Source: Actinomycetes bacterium (GTDB lineage Bacteria; Actinomycetota; Actinomycetes; S36-B12; UBA10799). From it: DNA of 13,347 bases. The stretch's first letter is position 1. Every line of letters starts with the position of its first letter. Both the position numbers and the translations under genes were made by a program. Under the pieces are notes generated by a model. The model made no database searches. It saw only the letters and a program-made list of their open reading frames with translations, and was not told where the DNA came from. The stretch covers positions 1 to 13,347 of the forward strand of contig JAKOZM010000157.1 in assembly GCA_029779995.1 (NCBI GenBank), read 5' to 3'. Shown here piece by piece: positions 1 through 5,862 of this stretch.

Positions 1-1082
1 TGAGCGTGGATCAGCGCCTGGGTGCCCTGCAGGCCACCGCCCGGCTACAAACAATGCTGGAGGCCTACCAGACCCAGGTCGCCGGGGTGAGCGACGCGCA
101 GCAGGATTCCCGGTTGTTCGCCGCCGGCACGACCGGGTCCATGGTGGCCGCGTTGACCGGGAACAACCGGGCGGTCGGCTCAGCGATCGTGGGGCGGGCC
201 CGGGACCTGCGGTCCATGCCGCACGTCGCCGGCGCCTACCGGGCTGGGGAGAGCACCGGCCGGCATGTGCACCTGTTGTGCCGCGCCGCCGGTCGCCTGC
301 CCCGCTTCGCGGAGCTGGAGGCGGATCTGGTGGCGGCGGCGGCGGTGATCGACCCGGTGGTGCTGGCCCAGGTCCTCGACATACTGATCACCCAGGACCG
401 CCGTGAGGCACCCGATGAGGACCTGCGGGGCGCCCGGGCCAAACGCGGCCTGCACCTGTCAGACCTGGGCAACGGGTTGTTCCGGGTGGATGGGCACCTG
501 GACCAGATCGCCGGGGCCCGGCTACGCGACGCGCTGACCTCGTTCACCGACCCGCCCCGTCCTGGGGATGACCGCACCCCCAGCCAGCGCCTGGCCGACG
601 CCCTGGACGACCTGGTCAGTGCCGCGCAGGCCAACACCCGGCCGTTGGGGGTGTCCGGGGTGACGGTGCTAGTGGATGCCGATCAGCTGCCCGACGGCGC
701 CGGTGCCTGCCTGGAGGACGGGACGCTGTTGGGCCCGGACACGTTCGCCCTGCTGACCTGCACTGCGGTGGTGTCGGTGATCCTGGGCAAACGCCGGGCG
801 GGCAGCTTCATACCGTTGGCGTTGGGCCGTGCCCAGCGCCGCGCCAGTCACGCCCAGTGGGCGGCGTTGACGGCGCGGGATCGGGGGTGTGTGCGCTGCG
901 GGCAGCCGGCCCGGCGCTGCCACGCCCACCACATCGTCGGCTGGGCCGCCGGTGGGCTCACCGATGTGGATGCGATGTGTCTGCTGTGCCCACGCTGCCA
1001 CCGTGACCTGCACAACGGCCGATTCACCATCGAGATGGTCGACGGCATACCGCGCTGTGTGCCTGTGCGGCGAAGAACCTGA
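1..1082 (+). CDS. DUF222/13E12-family HNH endonuclease-like protein, 5' truncated by window edge
   Basis: The reading frame is open to the first base, so the N-terminus is probably outside the window; GTG at 6 is an internal codon or at best an alternative start. The 358 visible residues match the actinobacterial DUF222 (13E12 repeat) architecture: a long helical N-terminal region and a C-terminal HNH/zinc module. Residues below count from GTG 6. The module has CVRC (Cys295, Cys298), a His-His pair at 308-309, LLCPRC (Cys328, Cys331) and His332/His336. Family members are multicopy in actinobacteria, and nuclease function is inferred rather than proven for most. One oddity: the Asp-Asn-Leu segment that usually carries the central Asn of HNH reads Asp-Ala-Met here (Ala323), so catalysis may be weakened or lost. 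A strong hairpin follows the stop codon directly. Family assignment is confident; activity is uncertain. Confidence 0.85.
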   Translation, partial: SVDQRLGALQATARLQTMLEAYQTQVAGVSDAQQDSRLFAAGTTGSMVAALTGNNRAVGSAIVGRARDLRSMPHVAGAYRAGESTGRHVHLLCRAAGRLPRFAELEADLVAAAAVIDPVVLAQVLDILITQDRREAPDEDLRGARAKRGLHLSDLGNGLFRVDGHLDQIAGARLRDALTSFTDPPRPGDDRTPSQRLADALDDLVSAAQANTRPLGVSGVTVLVDADQLPDGAGACLEDGTLLGPDTFALLTCTAVVSVILGKRRAGSFIPLALGRAQRRASHAQWAALTARDRGCVRCGQPARRCHAHHIVGWAAGGLTDVDAMCLLCPRCHRDLHNGRFTIEMVDGIPRCVPVRRRT

Positions 1083-1103
1083 GCCGGCCCCACGGGGGCC
1101 GGC
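1083..1103 (+). terminator. GC-rich hairpin after the HNH gene
   Basis: Arms GCCGGCCCC (1083-1091) and GGGGCCGGC (1095-1103) pair perfectly around a 3-base loop. The hairpin begins at the first base after the stop codon. No T-tract follows, as is common for actinobacterial terminators. Function is inferred from position and stem strength. Confidence 0.55.
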
Positions 1104-1371
1104 CGGACGCCCAGCGTCAGCACCACCACCAACAGCCACCAGCAGGATCAGTGGCGCCCGGCGACGACCAACTTGACCGGGAATGGGCAGACGGTGCGAA
1201 TTCCCGCGGCGTGTCACAGCAACAACTGCCGACTTGCCCGGATCAGCCGGTTGTTGCGGGCACGCCCACAGCAGCCCGCCAGCGATAGCGACGACTTGTA
1301 CCCTGTGCGACCCCTGGCCTTTGGCTCATACTGAGCCAATTGTCGTCACGTCCTGCGCAAAGGGGGCACCG
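1104..1371. other. Non-coding stretch between convergent genes
   Basis: I see no credible gene here. The open frames that cross this stretch have low-complexity translations, lack ribosome binding sites or overlap real genes. The only clear structure is the perfect inverted repeat at 1321-1339, listed separately. Together with the flanking hairpins, the full gap between the HNH stop and the small repeat gene is 316 bases. Confidence 0.6.
1321..1339. terminator. Perfect inverted repeat TTGGCTCA-TAC-TGAGCCAA
   Basis: Two 8-base arms (1321-1328 and 1332-1339) pair perfectly around a 3-base loop. The element lies between convergent transcription units, about 60 bases past the stop of the minus-strand operon. 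It could act as a bidirectional terminator. No T-run follows on either strand, so a protein-binding palindrome is an alternative. Confidence 0.4.
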
Positions 1372-1400
1372 GGATCGAAGATCCAGCGGGTGAGCCCGCT
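1372..1400 (-). terminator. Tandem short hairpins at the end of the aroE-like operon
   Basis: Reading the minus strand, AGCGGG/CCCGCT (plus-strand 1385-1400, loop TGAG) begins within the stop codon of the small repeat gene. It is followed at once by GGATC/GATCC (1372-1384, 3-base loop). Two stacked stems exactly at the operon end suggest termination or 3'-end protection. The stems are short and there is no T-tract. Confidence 0.35.
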
Positions 1401-1650
1401 AGGCGCGGCGACCGACTTTCAGGACGGAACCGCTGGCCCCGATCGACAGCACCGACCCCGACGACCCGATCGACAGCACCGACCCCGACGACCCGATGGA
1501 CAGGATCGACCCCGTGGACCCGACGGATAGCGCGCTGCCCAGGCTGAGCACACTGAAGAATGACAGGGTCGACAGGACCGACCACGCCGACAGTGCGCTG
1601 CCCCATGAATCCTTGGACAGCCAGGACCGCTTACTCACATCCGAACTCAT
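1399..1650 (-). CDS. Small serine-triplet repeat protein (83 aa), translationally coupled to the aroE-like gene
   Basis: I do not recognise a named family. From about residue 17 to the C-terminus the protein is a run of roughly 21 triplets of the form x-Ser-x, where the first residue is mostly Gly or Leu and the third is small or hydrophobic (GSA, LSV, GSI, LSI, GSS, GSV). The last part is a nine-residue unit, GSVLSIGSS, repeated. The N-terminus is charged (SSDVSKRSW) and the C-terminus is basic (KVGRRA). No signal peptide or long membrane segment is seen. Regular three-residue periodicity with a small polar centre would suit a thin beta-solenoid or self-assembling sheet; this is inference. 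The start at 1650 is chosen because AAAGGTG lies just upstream inside the AroE-like 3' end and ATG overlaps that gene's TGA stop as ATGA. The longer same-frame ORF from 1959 overlaps the AroE-like gene and is not credible. The underlying DNA holds two perfect 27-bp units. Confidence 0.7.
   Translation of the reverse strand: MSSDVSKRSWLSKDSWGSALSAWSVLSTLSFFSVLSLGSALSVGSTGSILSIGSSGSVLSIGSSGSVLSIGASGSVLKVGRRA
1439..1519. repeat. 27-bp tandem repeat within the serine-triplet gene
   Basis: Units at 1439-1465 and 1466-1492 are identical. The third copy at 1493-1519 matches at about 22 of 27 bases. Each unit encodes the nine residues GSVLSIGSS or a close variant on the minus strand. The period is a multiple of three, so copies can be gained or lost without a frameshift. 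The perfect pair points to recent duplication. Confidence 0.9.
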
Positions 1651-2498
1651 GACAGCACCTTTACCAACTCGTTGTGCATCACCGCGAAATCTGGCCTGAC
1701 CCCAGCCCACATCTCCACACCCAGGATTGCCTGATTCACCAGCATGTAGGTGCCGGACAGGGTCGTGGCTCCCATGTGCGCGCATCGAAGCAGGAATTGC
1801 GTCTGCCGAGGATTGCTTACCAGATCGGCCACATACATGCTGGCCAGGATCGAGTTGTAGTCGATGGGGGGCACGGCGTGTACCTCCGGAAACATGCCCA
1901 CGGGAGTGGTGTTGACCAGAATCTCTGTCAAGGGATCGATCGCCTCCCCCGGGTGCCATTTGCCCCAGTCACCGCTGCCGCCGGCAGCCCTGACCAGATC
2001 GACCACCACTTGTCCAGGGCCCGGGTCGCGGCTCATCACCGTCACGTGCGCCGCACCGGCCAACGCCGATTCGACCGCGACGGCTCGAGCAGCACCACCG
2101 GACCCAAGCACGACAACGCGCTTACCCGCCGGATCGCAGACCGTGCGTAAGGAGACGATGAAGCCCTGACCGTCGGTGTTGTAACCGGTCAACTTGCCAT
2201 CGCGACCGATCACCACGCAGTTGACGGCCCTGATGAGGCGGGCCGACTCTGCCAGCTCGTCGAGGTAGGCGATGACGGCAACTTTGTGCGGCAGCGAGCA
2301 GTTGAAGCCACGCCAGCCCATCCCCCACGCCCCCGCGATGGCGGCATCGAGATCGTCGGGGTGCACCTCACAGTTGATGTAGCGGGCCGGCAGGCCTGCA
2401 TGCCGATATGCCGCTTCTACGATCGCCACGGTCGGGTTCTCCGCGGCAGGCGCACCGAAGGACCCCGTCAACATGGGCAGGAAGTTCGCCTGCGGCAC
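1647..2498 (-). CDS. Shikimate dehydrogenase-like (AroE/YdiB family) oxidoreductase
   Basis: A 283-residue NAD(P)-dependent dehydrogenase of the AroE fold. Seen: FNCSLPHK with catalytic Lys72, Asn93 in AVN, GYNTDG with Asp109, a nucleotide loop GSGGAARA (132-139), and NTTPVGM in the C-terminal half. These match the shikimate/quinate dehydrogenase core. The N-terminal Ser-x-Ser-Pro segment that holds the shikimate carboxylate in AroE is replaced by a stretch reading AAENPT (18-23), and Asn-Val-Thr reads Asn-Cys-Ser. After the second Rossmann strand there is SRD rather than the usual NRT of NADP enzymes. A substrate other than shikimate, and NAD use, are both possible. The gene lies directly behind a LacI repressor, away from any aro genes, which favours a catabolic role. 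Start is GTG at 2498, preceded by TAAGGAGTT whose TAA is the repressor stop. The stop overlaps the next start. Family is sure; substrate is open. Confidence 0.85.
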   Translation of the reverse strand: MPQANFLPMLTGSFGAPAAENPTVAIVEAAYRHAGLPARYINCEVHPDDLDAAIAGAWGMGWRGFNCSLPHKVAVIAYLDELAESARLIRAVNCVVIGRDGKLTGYNTDGQGFIVSLRTVCDPAGKRVVVLGSGGAARAVAVESALAGAAHVTVMSRDPGPGQVVVDLVRAAGGSGDWGKWHPGEAIDPLTEILVNTTPVGMFPEVHAVPPIDYNSILASMYVADLVSNPRQTQFLLRCAHMGATTLSGTYMLVNQAILGVEMWAGVRPDFAVMHNELVKVLS

Positions 2499-2504
2499 GA
2501 TCTG

Positions 2505-2513
2505 AACTCCTTA
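2505..2513 (-). promoter_or_regulatory. Ribosome binding site embedding the upstream stop codon
   Basis: On the minus strand, TAAGGAGTT supplies both the TAA stop of the LacI gene (2513-2511) and a strong Shine-Dalgarno core, about 8 bases before GTG 2498. This fixes the start of the aroE-like gene and implies coupled translation of the repressor and the enzyme. Confidence 0.8.
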
Positions 2514-3545
2514 GGTAGGCGGTAGGTCCCCCGAGGATCGGACAATCAAGCGCGTTGGAATGCGGATGTGCTCCCCGGGACCGGTGCGTCTACCCTCCTG
2601 CCGATCGAAAAGCAGTGTGGCTGCAGTCTGCCCCAATCGGTAGATGTCTTGCTCGACGACAGCGACCTGCGGGTCGAGAAGGTCCGAAAGGAGGAAGTCG
2701 TCATAGCCGAACAGCGCGATCTTGTGATGCAGATCCAGACCTCGTAGTGCCCGCACCGCCCCGATGGTGATGAGATTCTGCGCCGTGAAGAGAGCGGTTG
2801 GCGGGCGCCGACTGAGCAGTAGCGAACGCACCACACGTTCGGCGATGTCCTCGGAGTGCACGCCGGTGATCACCAGTTCTGGCGACGACGCCAGACCGCC
2901 AGCAGCCAACGCCTCCCGGTATCCGAGCAGGCGCTCCGATGCCGTGGAGATGCGCCTGTGATCGCCGATGTAGGCGATCCTGCGATGGCCGCTGGCGATC
3001 AGATGCTCCAGCGCCAGTCGTGACCCAACGATGTTCTCTGAGGACACTGTGTCGGCATCAATGCCGGCGGGGGCGCGATCGACGAAGACAACGGGGGTGC
3101 CGCGATCGACCTCCCGCGCCAGATAGCTGTGGTTGCCCGCCGTGGGCACAATGATCAGGCCGTCCACGTTGCGGGCCAGGAACGCCTGGGACAATCGCCG
3201 CTCGCGGTCATCGTCCTCGTCGACGCTGGCCGAGATTACCATCACGTCCCGTTGCCGGGCGACATCCTCGATGGCTCGCAGCAGGGCCGCGGAGAACGGG
3301 TTGGCAACGTTCTGCTGAAGCAGGCCGATAGTCCGGGTCGTGTTGGACGATCGGCGCAGCGTGCTCGCCGTGAAGTTCGGCCGGTAGCCGAGCTGGGCAG
3401 CCGCGGTGAGCACCTTGGCCTTCAGCGCATCAGAGACCGCCGGTTCGTCATTCACCACCCGGCTGACGGTCTTGATGCTCACTCCGGCCAGTTTCGCGAC
3501 GTCTCGCATGGTAGGACGTACATTCGCCCTGTCCATCGTTGTCAC
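2511..3545 (-). CDS. LacI-family transcriptional repressor (adjacent to the AroE-like gene)
   Basis: A 344-residue protein with the typical LacI layout. A helix-turn-helix lies at about residues 13-32 (RDVAKLAGVSIKTVSRVVN), followed by a hinge segment near residues 56-68 and a periplasmic-binding-protein-like effector domain (for example IGLLQQNVANPF, VDGLIIVP, FGYDDF, VVEQD). Such proteins bind palindromic operators with a central CG and release on binding a sugar or related small ligand. It is first in a tightly packed unit with the AroE-like enzyme and the serine-triplet protein, and divergent from an aldo/keto reductase. It is therefore the likely local regulator of all four. The start is GTG 3545, or ATG 3536 three codons later; neither is decided by a clear ribosome binding site. 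The ligand cannot be read from sequence. Confidence 0.92.
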   Translation of the reverse strand: MTTMDRANVRPTMRDVAKLAGVSIKTVSRVVNDEPAVSDALKAKVLTAAAQLGYRPNFTASTLRRSSNTTRTIGLLQQNVANPFSAALLRAIEDVARQRDVMVISASVDEDDDRERRLSQAFLARNVDGLIIVPTAGNHSYLAREVDRGTPVVFVDRAPAGIDADTVSSENIVGSRLALEHLIASGHRRIAYIGDHRRISTASERLLGYREALAAGGLASSPELVITGVHSEDIAERVVRSLLLSRRPPTALFTAQNLITIGAVRALRGLDLHHKIALFGYDDFLLSDLLDPQVAVVEQDIYRLGQTAATLLFDRQEGRRTGPGEHIRIPTRLIVRSSGDLPPT

Positions 3546-3630
3546 AGTACCCGACGGTAGCAGGGCCGGATGACAATGGACCGCTCTTCAAACGCGTGCA
3601 GCCATCACATCACGATCTCCTGCCACGACA

Positions 3631-3646
3631 CTGATAACGATGTCAG
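3631..3646. promoter_or_regulatory. Candidate LacI-type operator between the repressor and the aldo/keto reductase
   Basis: CTGATAACGATGTCAG is an imperfect palindrome centred on CG, the form used by most LacI-family regulators. Seen: the outer CTGA/TCAG arms are perfect and five of seven half-site positions match. It sits in the divergent upstream region, about 90 bases from the repressor start and 135 bases from the reductase start. Binding is inferred. Confidence 0.45.
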
Positions 3647-3660
3647 TTCAGCATCGGGGA

Positions 3661-3689
3661 CAGGTGTCACTGCCGTACATCACCTGACA
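3661..3689. promoter_or_regulatory. Nested inverted repeats in the divergent upstream region
   Basis: CAGGTG (3661-3666) and CACCTG (3681-3686) are inverted, as are TGTCA (3665-3669) and TGACA (3685-3689). The two registers overlap but do not form one symmetric stem. This may be a second regulator site or part of a leader. Low confidence. Confidence 0.25.
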
Positions 3690-3705
3690 CAGGTAGGTGC
3701 GCGCC

Positions 3706-3733
3706 TCCCGCGACTGTCGAGCCCACCGCGGGA
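3706..3733 (+). other. Leader hairpin upstream of the aldo/keto reductase
   Basis: TCCCGCG (3706-3712) and CGCGGGA (3727-3733) are perfect 7-base arms separated by 14 bases, ending about 45 bases before the preferred start. If the transcript starts upstream, this would fold in the 5' leader. A functional role is unknown. Confidence 0.3.
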
Positions 3734-3778
3734 TTGTCCACTTCGCCCATGCATGCCACGGCCCCCACCCGGGAAGAT

Positions 3779-4828
3779 ATGAACATGCCGATTCTCGATC
3801 AGTTCACCCCTGACCCCGACCGTTACGACGGCCGCATGCCGCAGCGTCGGTGCGGCGACAGTGGCATCACCTTGCCCCAGGTCTCGTTGGGCTTCTGGCA
3901 CAACTTCGGCGACACCACACCCTTGGCCACGCAGCGCGCCGTGATGCGGGCGGCGTTCGACGCCGGCGTCACCCATTTCGATCTGGCCAACAATTACGGT
4001 CCACCTTTCGGCAGTGCCGAGATCAACGTTGGGCGGATTCTGCGCGAGGATTTCGCATCGGTCCGCAACGAGCTCATCATCTCCACGAAAGCTGGCTGGG
4101 ACATGTGGCCCGGACCGTACGGATTCAGTGGGGCGCGCAAGTACCTGCTCGCTAGCCTGGACGACAGCCTGTCGCGCCTGGGTCTTGACTACGTCGACAT
4201 TTTCTACAGCCACCGGGCCGATCCGGACACCCCCCTCGAGGAGACGATGGGTGCGCTGGCAACGGCGGTTCAGCAGGGCAAGGCGCTGTACGCGGGGATT
4301 TCCTCCTACTCCCCCAGTCGCACCCGCCGAGCGGCCGCGATGCTGGCCGACATGGGGGTTCCGCTTCTGATCCACCAGCCGTCATATTCGATGCTCAACC
4401 GCTGGATCGAGGAGGAGTTGCTGGACACCCTCGATGACCTCGGGGTGGGATGCATCGGCTTCTCCCCCCTCGCGCAGGGGATGCTGACCGAGCGCTACCT
4501 GGATGGCATCCCGGCCGGGTCGCGGGCCTCCCGCGACGAGTCCCTGGATCGTGCCTGGCTCACAGAGGCGTACGTCGATTCGGTGCGCGCGCTCAAGGAG
4601 ATCGCCGCCCGCCGCGACCAGACTGTGGCGCAGCTGGCTGTGGCGTGGACCCTACGCGATCGTCGTGTTACCACCACTCTGATCGGCGCGAGCAGCGTCG
4701 AGCAGTTGCACGAGAACCTCGCCGCCGTCGGCAACACCGCGTTCAGCGATGACGAACTGGCCGAGATCGATCAGTACGCCACAGACGCGCACATCAACTT
4801 GTGGGCAGAGCCTGCTCAGTTGCCGTGA
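3779..4828 (+). CDS. Aldo/keto reductase, L-glyceraldehyde 3-phosphate reductase (YghZ/GpR) type
   Basis: From ATG 3779 the protein is 349 residues, close to E. coli YghZ (about 346). It shares the signature blocks of that subfamily: RRCGDSGITLP, LGFWHNFGD, HFDLANNYGPPFGSAE, ISTKAGWDMWPGPYG, DIFYSHR, GISSYSP, HQPSYSMLNRW, FSPLAQGMLT and LIGASSVEQL. The aldo/keto reductase tetrad is visible as Asp68, Tyr73, Lys104 and His145. The family reduces aldehydes with NADPH; YghZ-type enzymes act on L-glyceraldehyde 3-phosphate and methylglyoxal. Start choice: GGGAAG at 3771-3776 precedes ATG 3779 closely and ATG 3785 at better spacing, so either may be used; the TTG at 3734 lacks a ribosome binding site. 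The gene is divergent from a LacI repressor and probably controlled by it. Subfamily is sure; the physiological substrate is inferred. Confidence 0.9.
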   Translation: MNMPILDQFTPDPDRYDGRMPQRRCGDSGITLPQVSLGFWHNFGDTTPLATQRAVMRAAFDAGVTHFDLANNYGPPFGSAEINVGRILREDFASVRNELIISTKAGWDMWPGPYGFSGARKYLLASLDDSLSRLGLDYVDIFYSHRADPDTPLEETMGALATAVQQGKALYAGISSYSPSRTRRAAAMLADMGVPLLIHQPSYSMLNRWIEEELLDTLDDLGVGCIGFSPLAQGMLTERYLDGIPAGSRASRDESLDRAWLTEAYVDSVRALKEIAARRDQTVAQLAVAWTLRDRRVTTTLIGASSVEQLHENLAAVGNTAFSDDELAEIDQYATDAHINLWAEPAQLP

Positions 4829-4831
4829 TCA

Positions 4832-4846
4832 GCGATCCTAGATCGC
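4832..4846. terminator. Short hairpin between convergent genes
   Basis: GCGATC (4832-4837) and GATCGC (4841-4846) pair around CTA. The element overlaps the stop codon of the nitroreductase gene and lies 3 bases beyond the reductase stop. The convergent stops are only 9 bases apart, so a shared terminator would have to be about here. The stem is short. Confidence 0.35.
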
Positions 4847-5416
4847 GGTGATGACCTCGTCGACGGCCAGCCGCGGGTTGCGCGGGAAGTGCGCATCATC
4901 GCCCGGGTAGCCGACGTTGACCACTGCCAGCGCCTCATAGCCAGCGGGCAACAGCTGCTCGCTGATGGCATCGCCGTTGATGCCGGTCATCGGGCCAGCG
5001 CCAAAGCCCAGCGCCCGGATCCCGAGGATCAGGTAACCGAACTGCAGGAAGGTGTTGCGGATCGCGAAGTCACGCCGGTTGGCTTCGTCGAGGAACAGGT
5101 TGCGTACCTGGGGCGCGTTCGGGAGCACGCGCGGCAGATTTTCGTGGAAGTTGAGATCCGCGGCCACGATCAGTGTCAGCGGAGCGATCTCGGTCTTGGC
5201 GCGGTTGCCCTCGGCGAGCAGCGGCAGCAACTGCGGTTTGGTCTGTTCGGTCACCGCGAACAGTCGCATCGGCTGGGCGTTGAATGCGGTCGGGGCGTGC
5301 TTCACCAGGTCGTACAGCCGCTCGGCCGTGTCAGCCGGCAACGGCGCGGGGTCGAAGGTGTAGGTCGTGTGGCCGTCGAAGACCAGGTCCATGGCGGGGT
5401 CGGCGTAGAGAGTCAT
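4838..5416 (-). CDS. Nitroreductase-family protein, RutE/HadB (malonic semialdehyde reductase) type
   Basis: From ATG 5416 the protein has 192 residues, close to E. coli RutE (about 196). Blocks typical of this branch of flavin-dependent nitroreductases are seen: APTAFNAQP (41-49), LLAEGNRAKTEIAPLTLIVA (68-86), ENLPRVLPN (92-100), AIRNTFLQFGYLILGIRALGFGAGPMTG (118-145), and a C-terminal RNPRLAVDEV (179-188). RutE reduces malonic semialdehyde to 3-hydroxypropionate in pyrimidine catabolism; other members act as general FMN-dependent NAD(P)H reductases. No other rut gene is nearby, so the substrate here is open. ATG 5416 is preferred because AAAGGA lies 7 bases upstream; the longer frame from TTG 5443 has no such site. 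The gene converges on the aldo/keto reductase and stands alone. Confidence 0.85.
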   Translation of the reverse strand: MTLYADPAMDLVFDGHTTYTFDPAPLPADTAERLYDLVKHAPTAFNAQPMRLFAVTEQTKPQLLPLLAEGNRAKTEIAPLTLIVAADLNFHENLPRVLPNAPQVRNLFLDEANRRDFAIRNTFLQFGYLILGIRALGFGAGPMTGINGDAISEQLLPAGYEALAVVNVGYPGDDAHFPRNPRLAVDEVITAI

Positions 5417-5430
5417 CAGGCAGTCCTTTG

Positions 5431-5453
5431 GTTGAGGGTTCAACTATGTCAAC
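5431..5453. promoter_or_regulatory. Candidate promoter/operator region of the nitroreductase gene
   Basis: GTTGA (5431-5435) with TCAAC (5440-5444) forms a small palindrome. A second TCAAC follows at 5449-5453. On the minus strand this area also contains TTGACA (5452-5447), a consensus -35 hexamer, though no good -10 follows at standard spacing. Repeated GTTGA half-sites just upstream of the ribosome binding site suggest a repressor site. Confidence 0.35.
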
Positions 5454-5685
5454 CCGGTGACCCTCCGCGGTATTCCGTCGGCATCGCAGGTGCGACCCAC
5501 GGCCGACCTGCTTCAAACGGATGGTGTGCCGTGGGCCTGGCTGGCAGACACGGTGTGCCGAAGCGGGATTCTGCGCCGACATCATCCCTTTCGCCGGTGC
5601 CTGTCCTGCAACCCGAAGCAGCCGCCGACCGACTGTGGCCAGGGGTATGCCATCCCCCATTCGTTCGGCGGCTATTCGGCTGGAC

Positions 5686-5801
5686 CGCGTGAGAGCGGGC
5701 CCGGCTGTCGCGGTCTTGAACATGTCAGTACGACGCACGTTAAGTCCCCGTGACTGACATACCTCCTCGTCGAGCGGCGGTCAGGCGCGTGAGAGCGGGC
5801 C
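5686..5801. repeat. 16-bp direct repeat, copies exactly 100 bp apart
   Basis: CGCGTGAGAGCGGGCC occurs at 5686-5701 and 5786-5801 without mismatch. The 84 bases between the copies contain the inverted repeat at 5722-5760. A chance exact 16-mer at this distance is unlikely even in GC-rich DNA. Confidence 0.85.
5722..5760. promoter_or_regulatory. Inverted repeat ATGTCAGT...ACTGACAT
   Basis: Perfect 8-base arms at 5722-5729 and 5753-5760 are separated by 23 bases. A short inner CACG/CGTG pair could extend the structure. It lies between the two copies of the 16-bp direct repeat. It could be an RNA stem or a protein-binding site; no assignment is possible by eye. Confidence 0.4.
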
Positions 5802-5862
5802 TCAGGGCAATCAAACAGCGTGGAATCGCAGCACTAAGGACGCCCGCCCCATGAGCAACGCA

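Larger units (their letters stand above)
5454..5862. other. Long stretch without a credible gene
   Basis: Open frames in both directions cross this stretch, but their translations are rich in Arg/Pro/Cys, match no family I know and lack ribosome binding sites. The visible structure is a 16-bp direct repeat and an 8-bp inverted repeat, listed separately. It could hold a non-coding RNA, a decayed gene or a leader; nothing decides between these. Confidence 0.55.

Noticed and set aside
1439..1519. CRISPR-like array
   Set aside because: The repeats are directly adjacent with no spacers and are explained by the coding periodicity of the small protein.
1399..1959. 186-residue version of the serine-repeat ORF starting at 1959
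   Set aside because: The first 103 residues overlap the AroE-like gene in another frame. The internal ATG at 1650 has a ribosome binding site and an ATGA overlap with the upstream gene.
3734..3778. TTG at 3734 as the aldo/keto reductase start
   Set aside because: It has no properly spaced ribosome binding site, and the extra 15 residues go beyond the usual family N-terminus.
5331..5753. ORFs on both strands across the gap upstream of the nitroreductase
   Set aside because: They lack ribosome binding sites, partly overlap the nitroreductase gene, and have Arg/Pro/Cys-rich translations without recognisable motifs.
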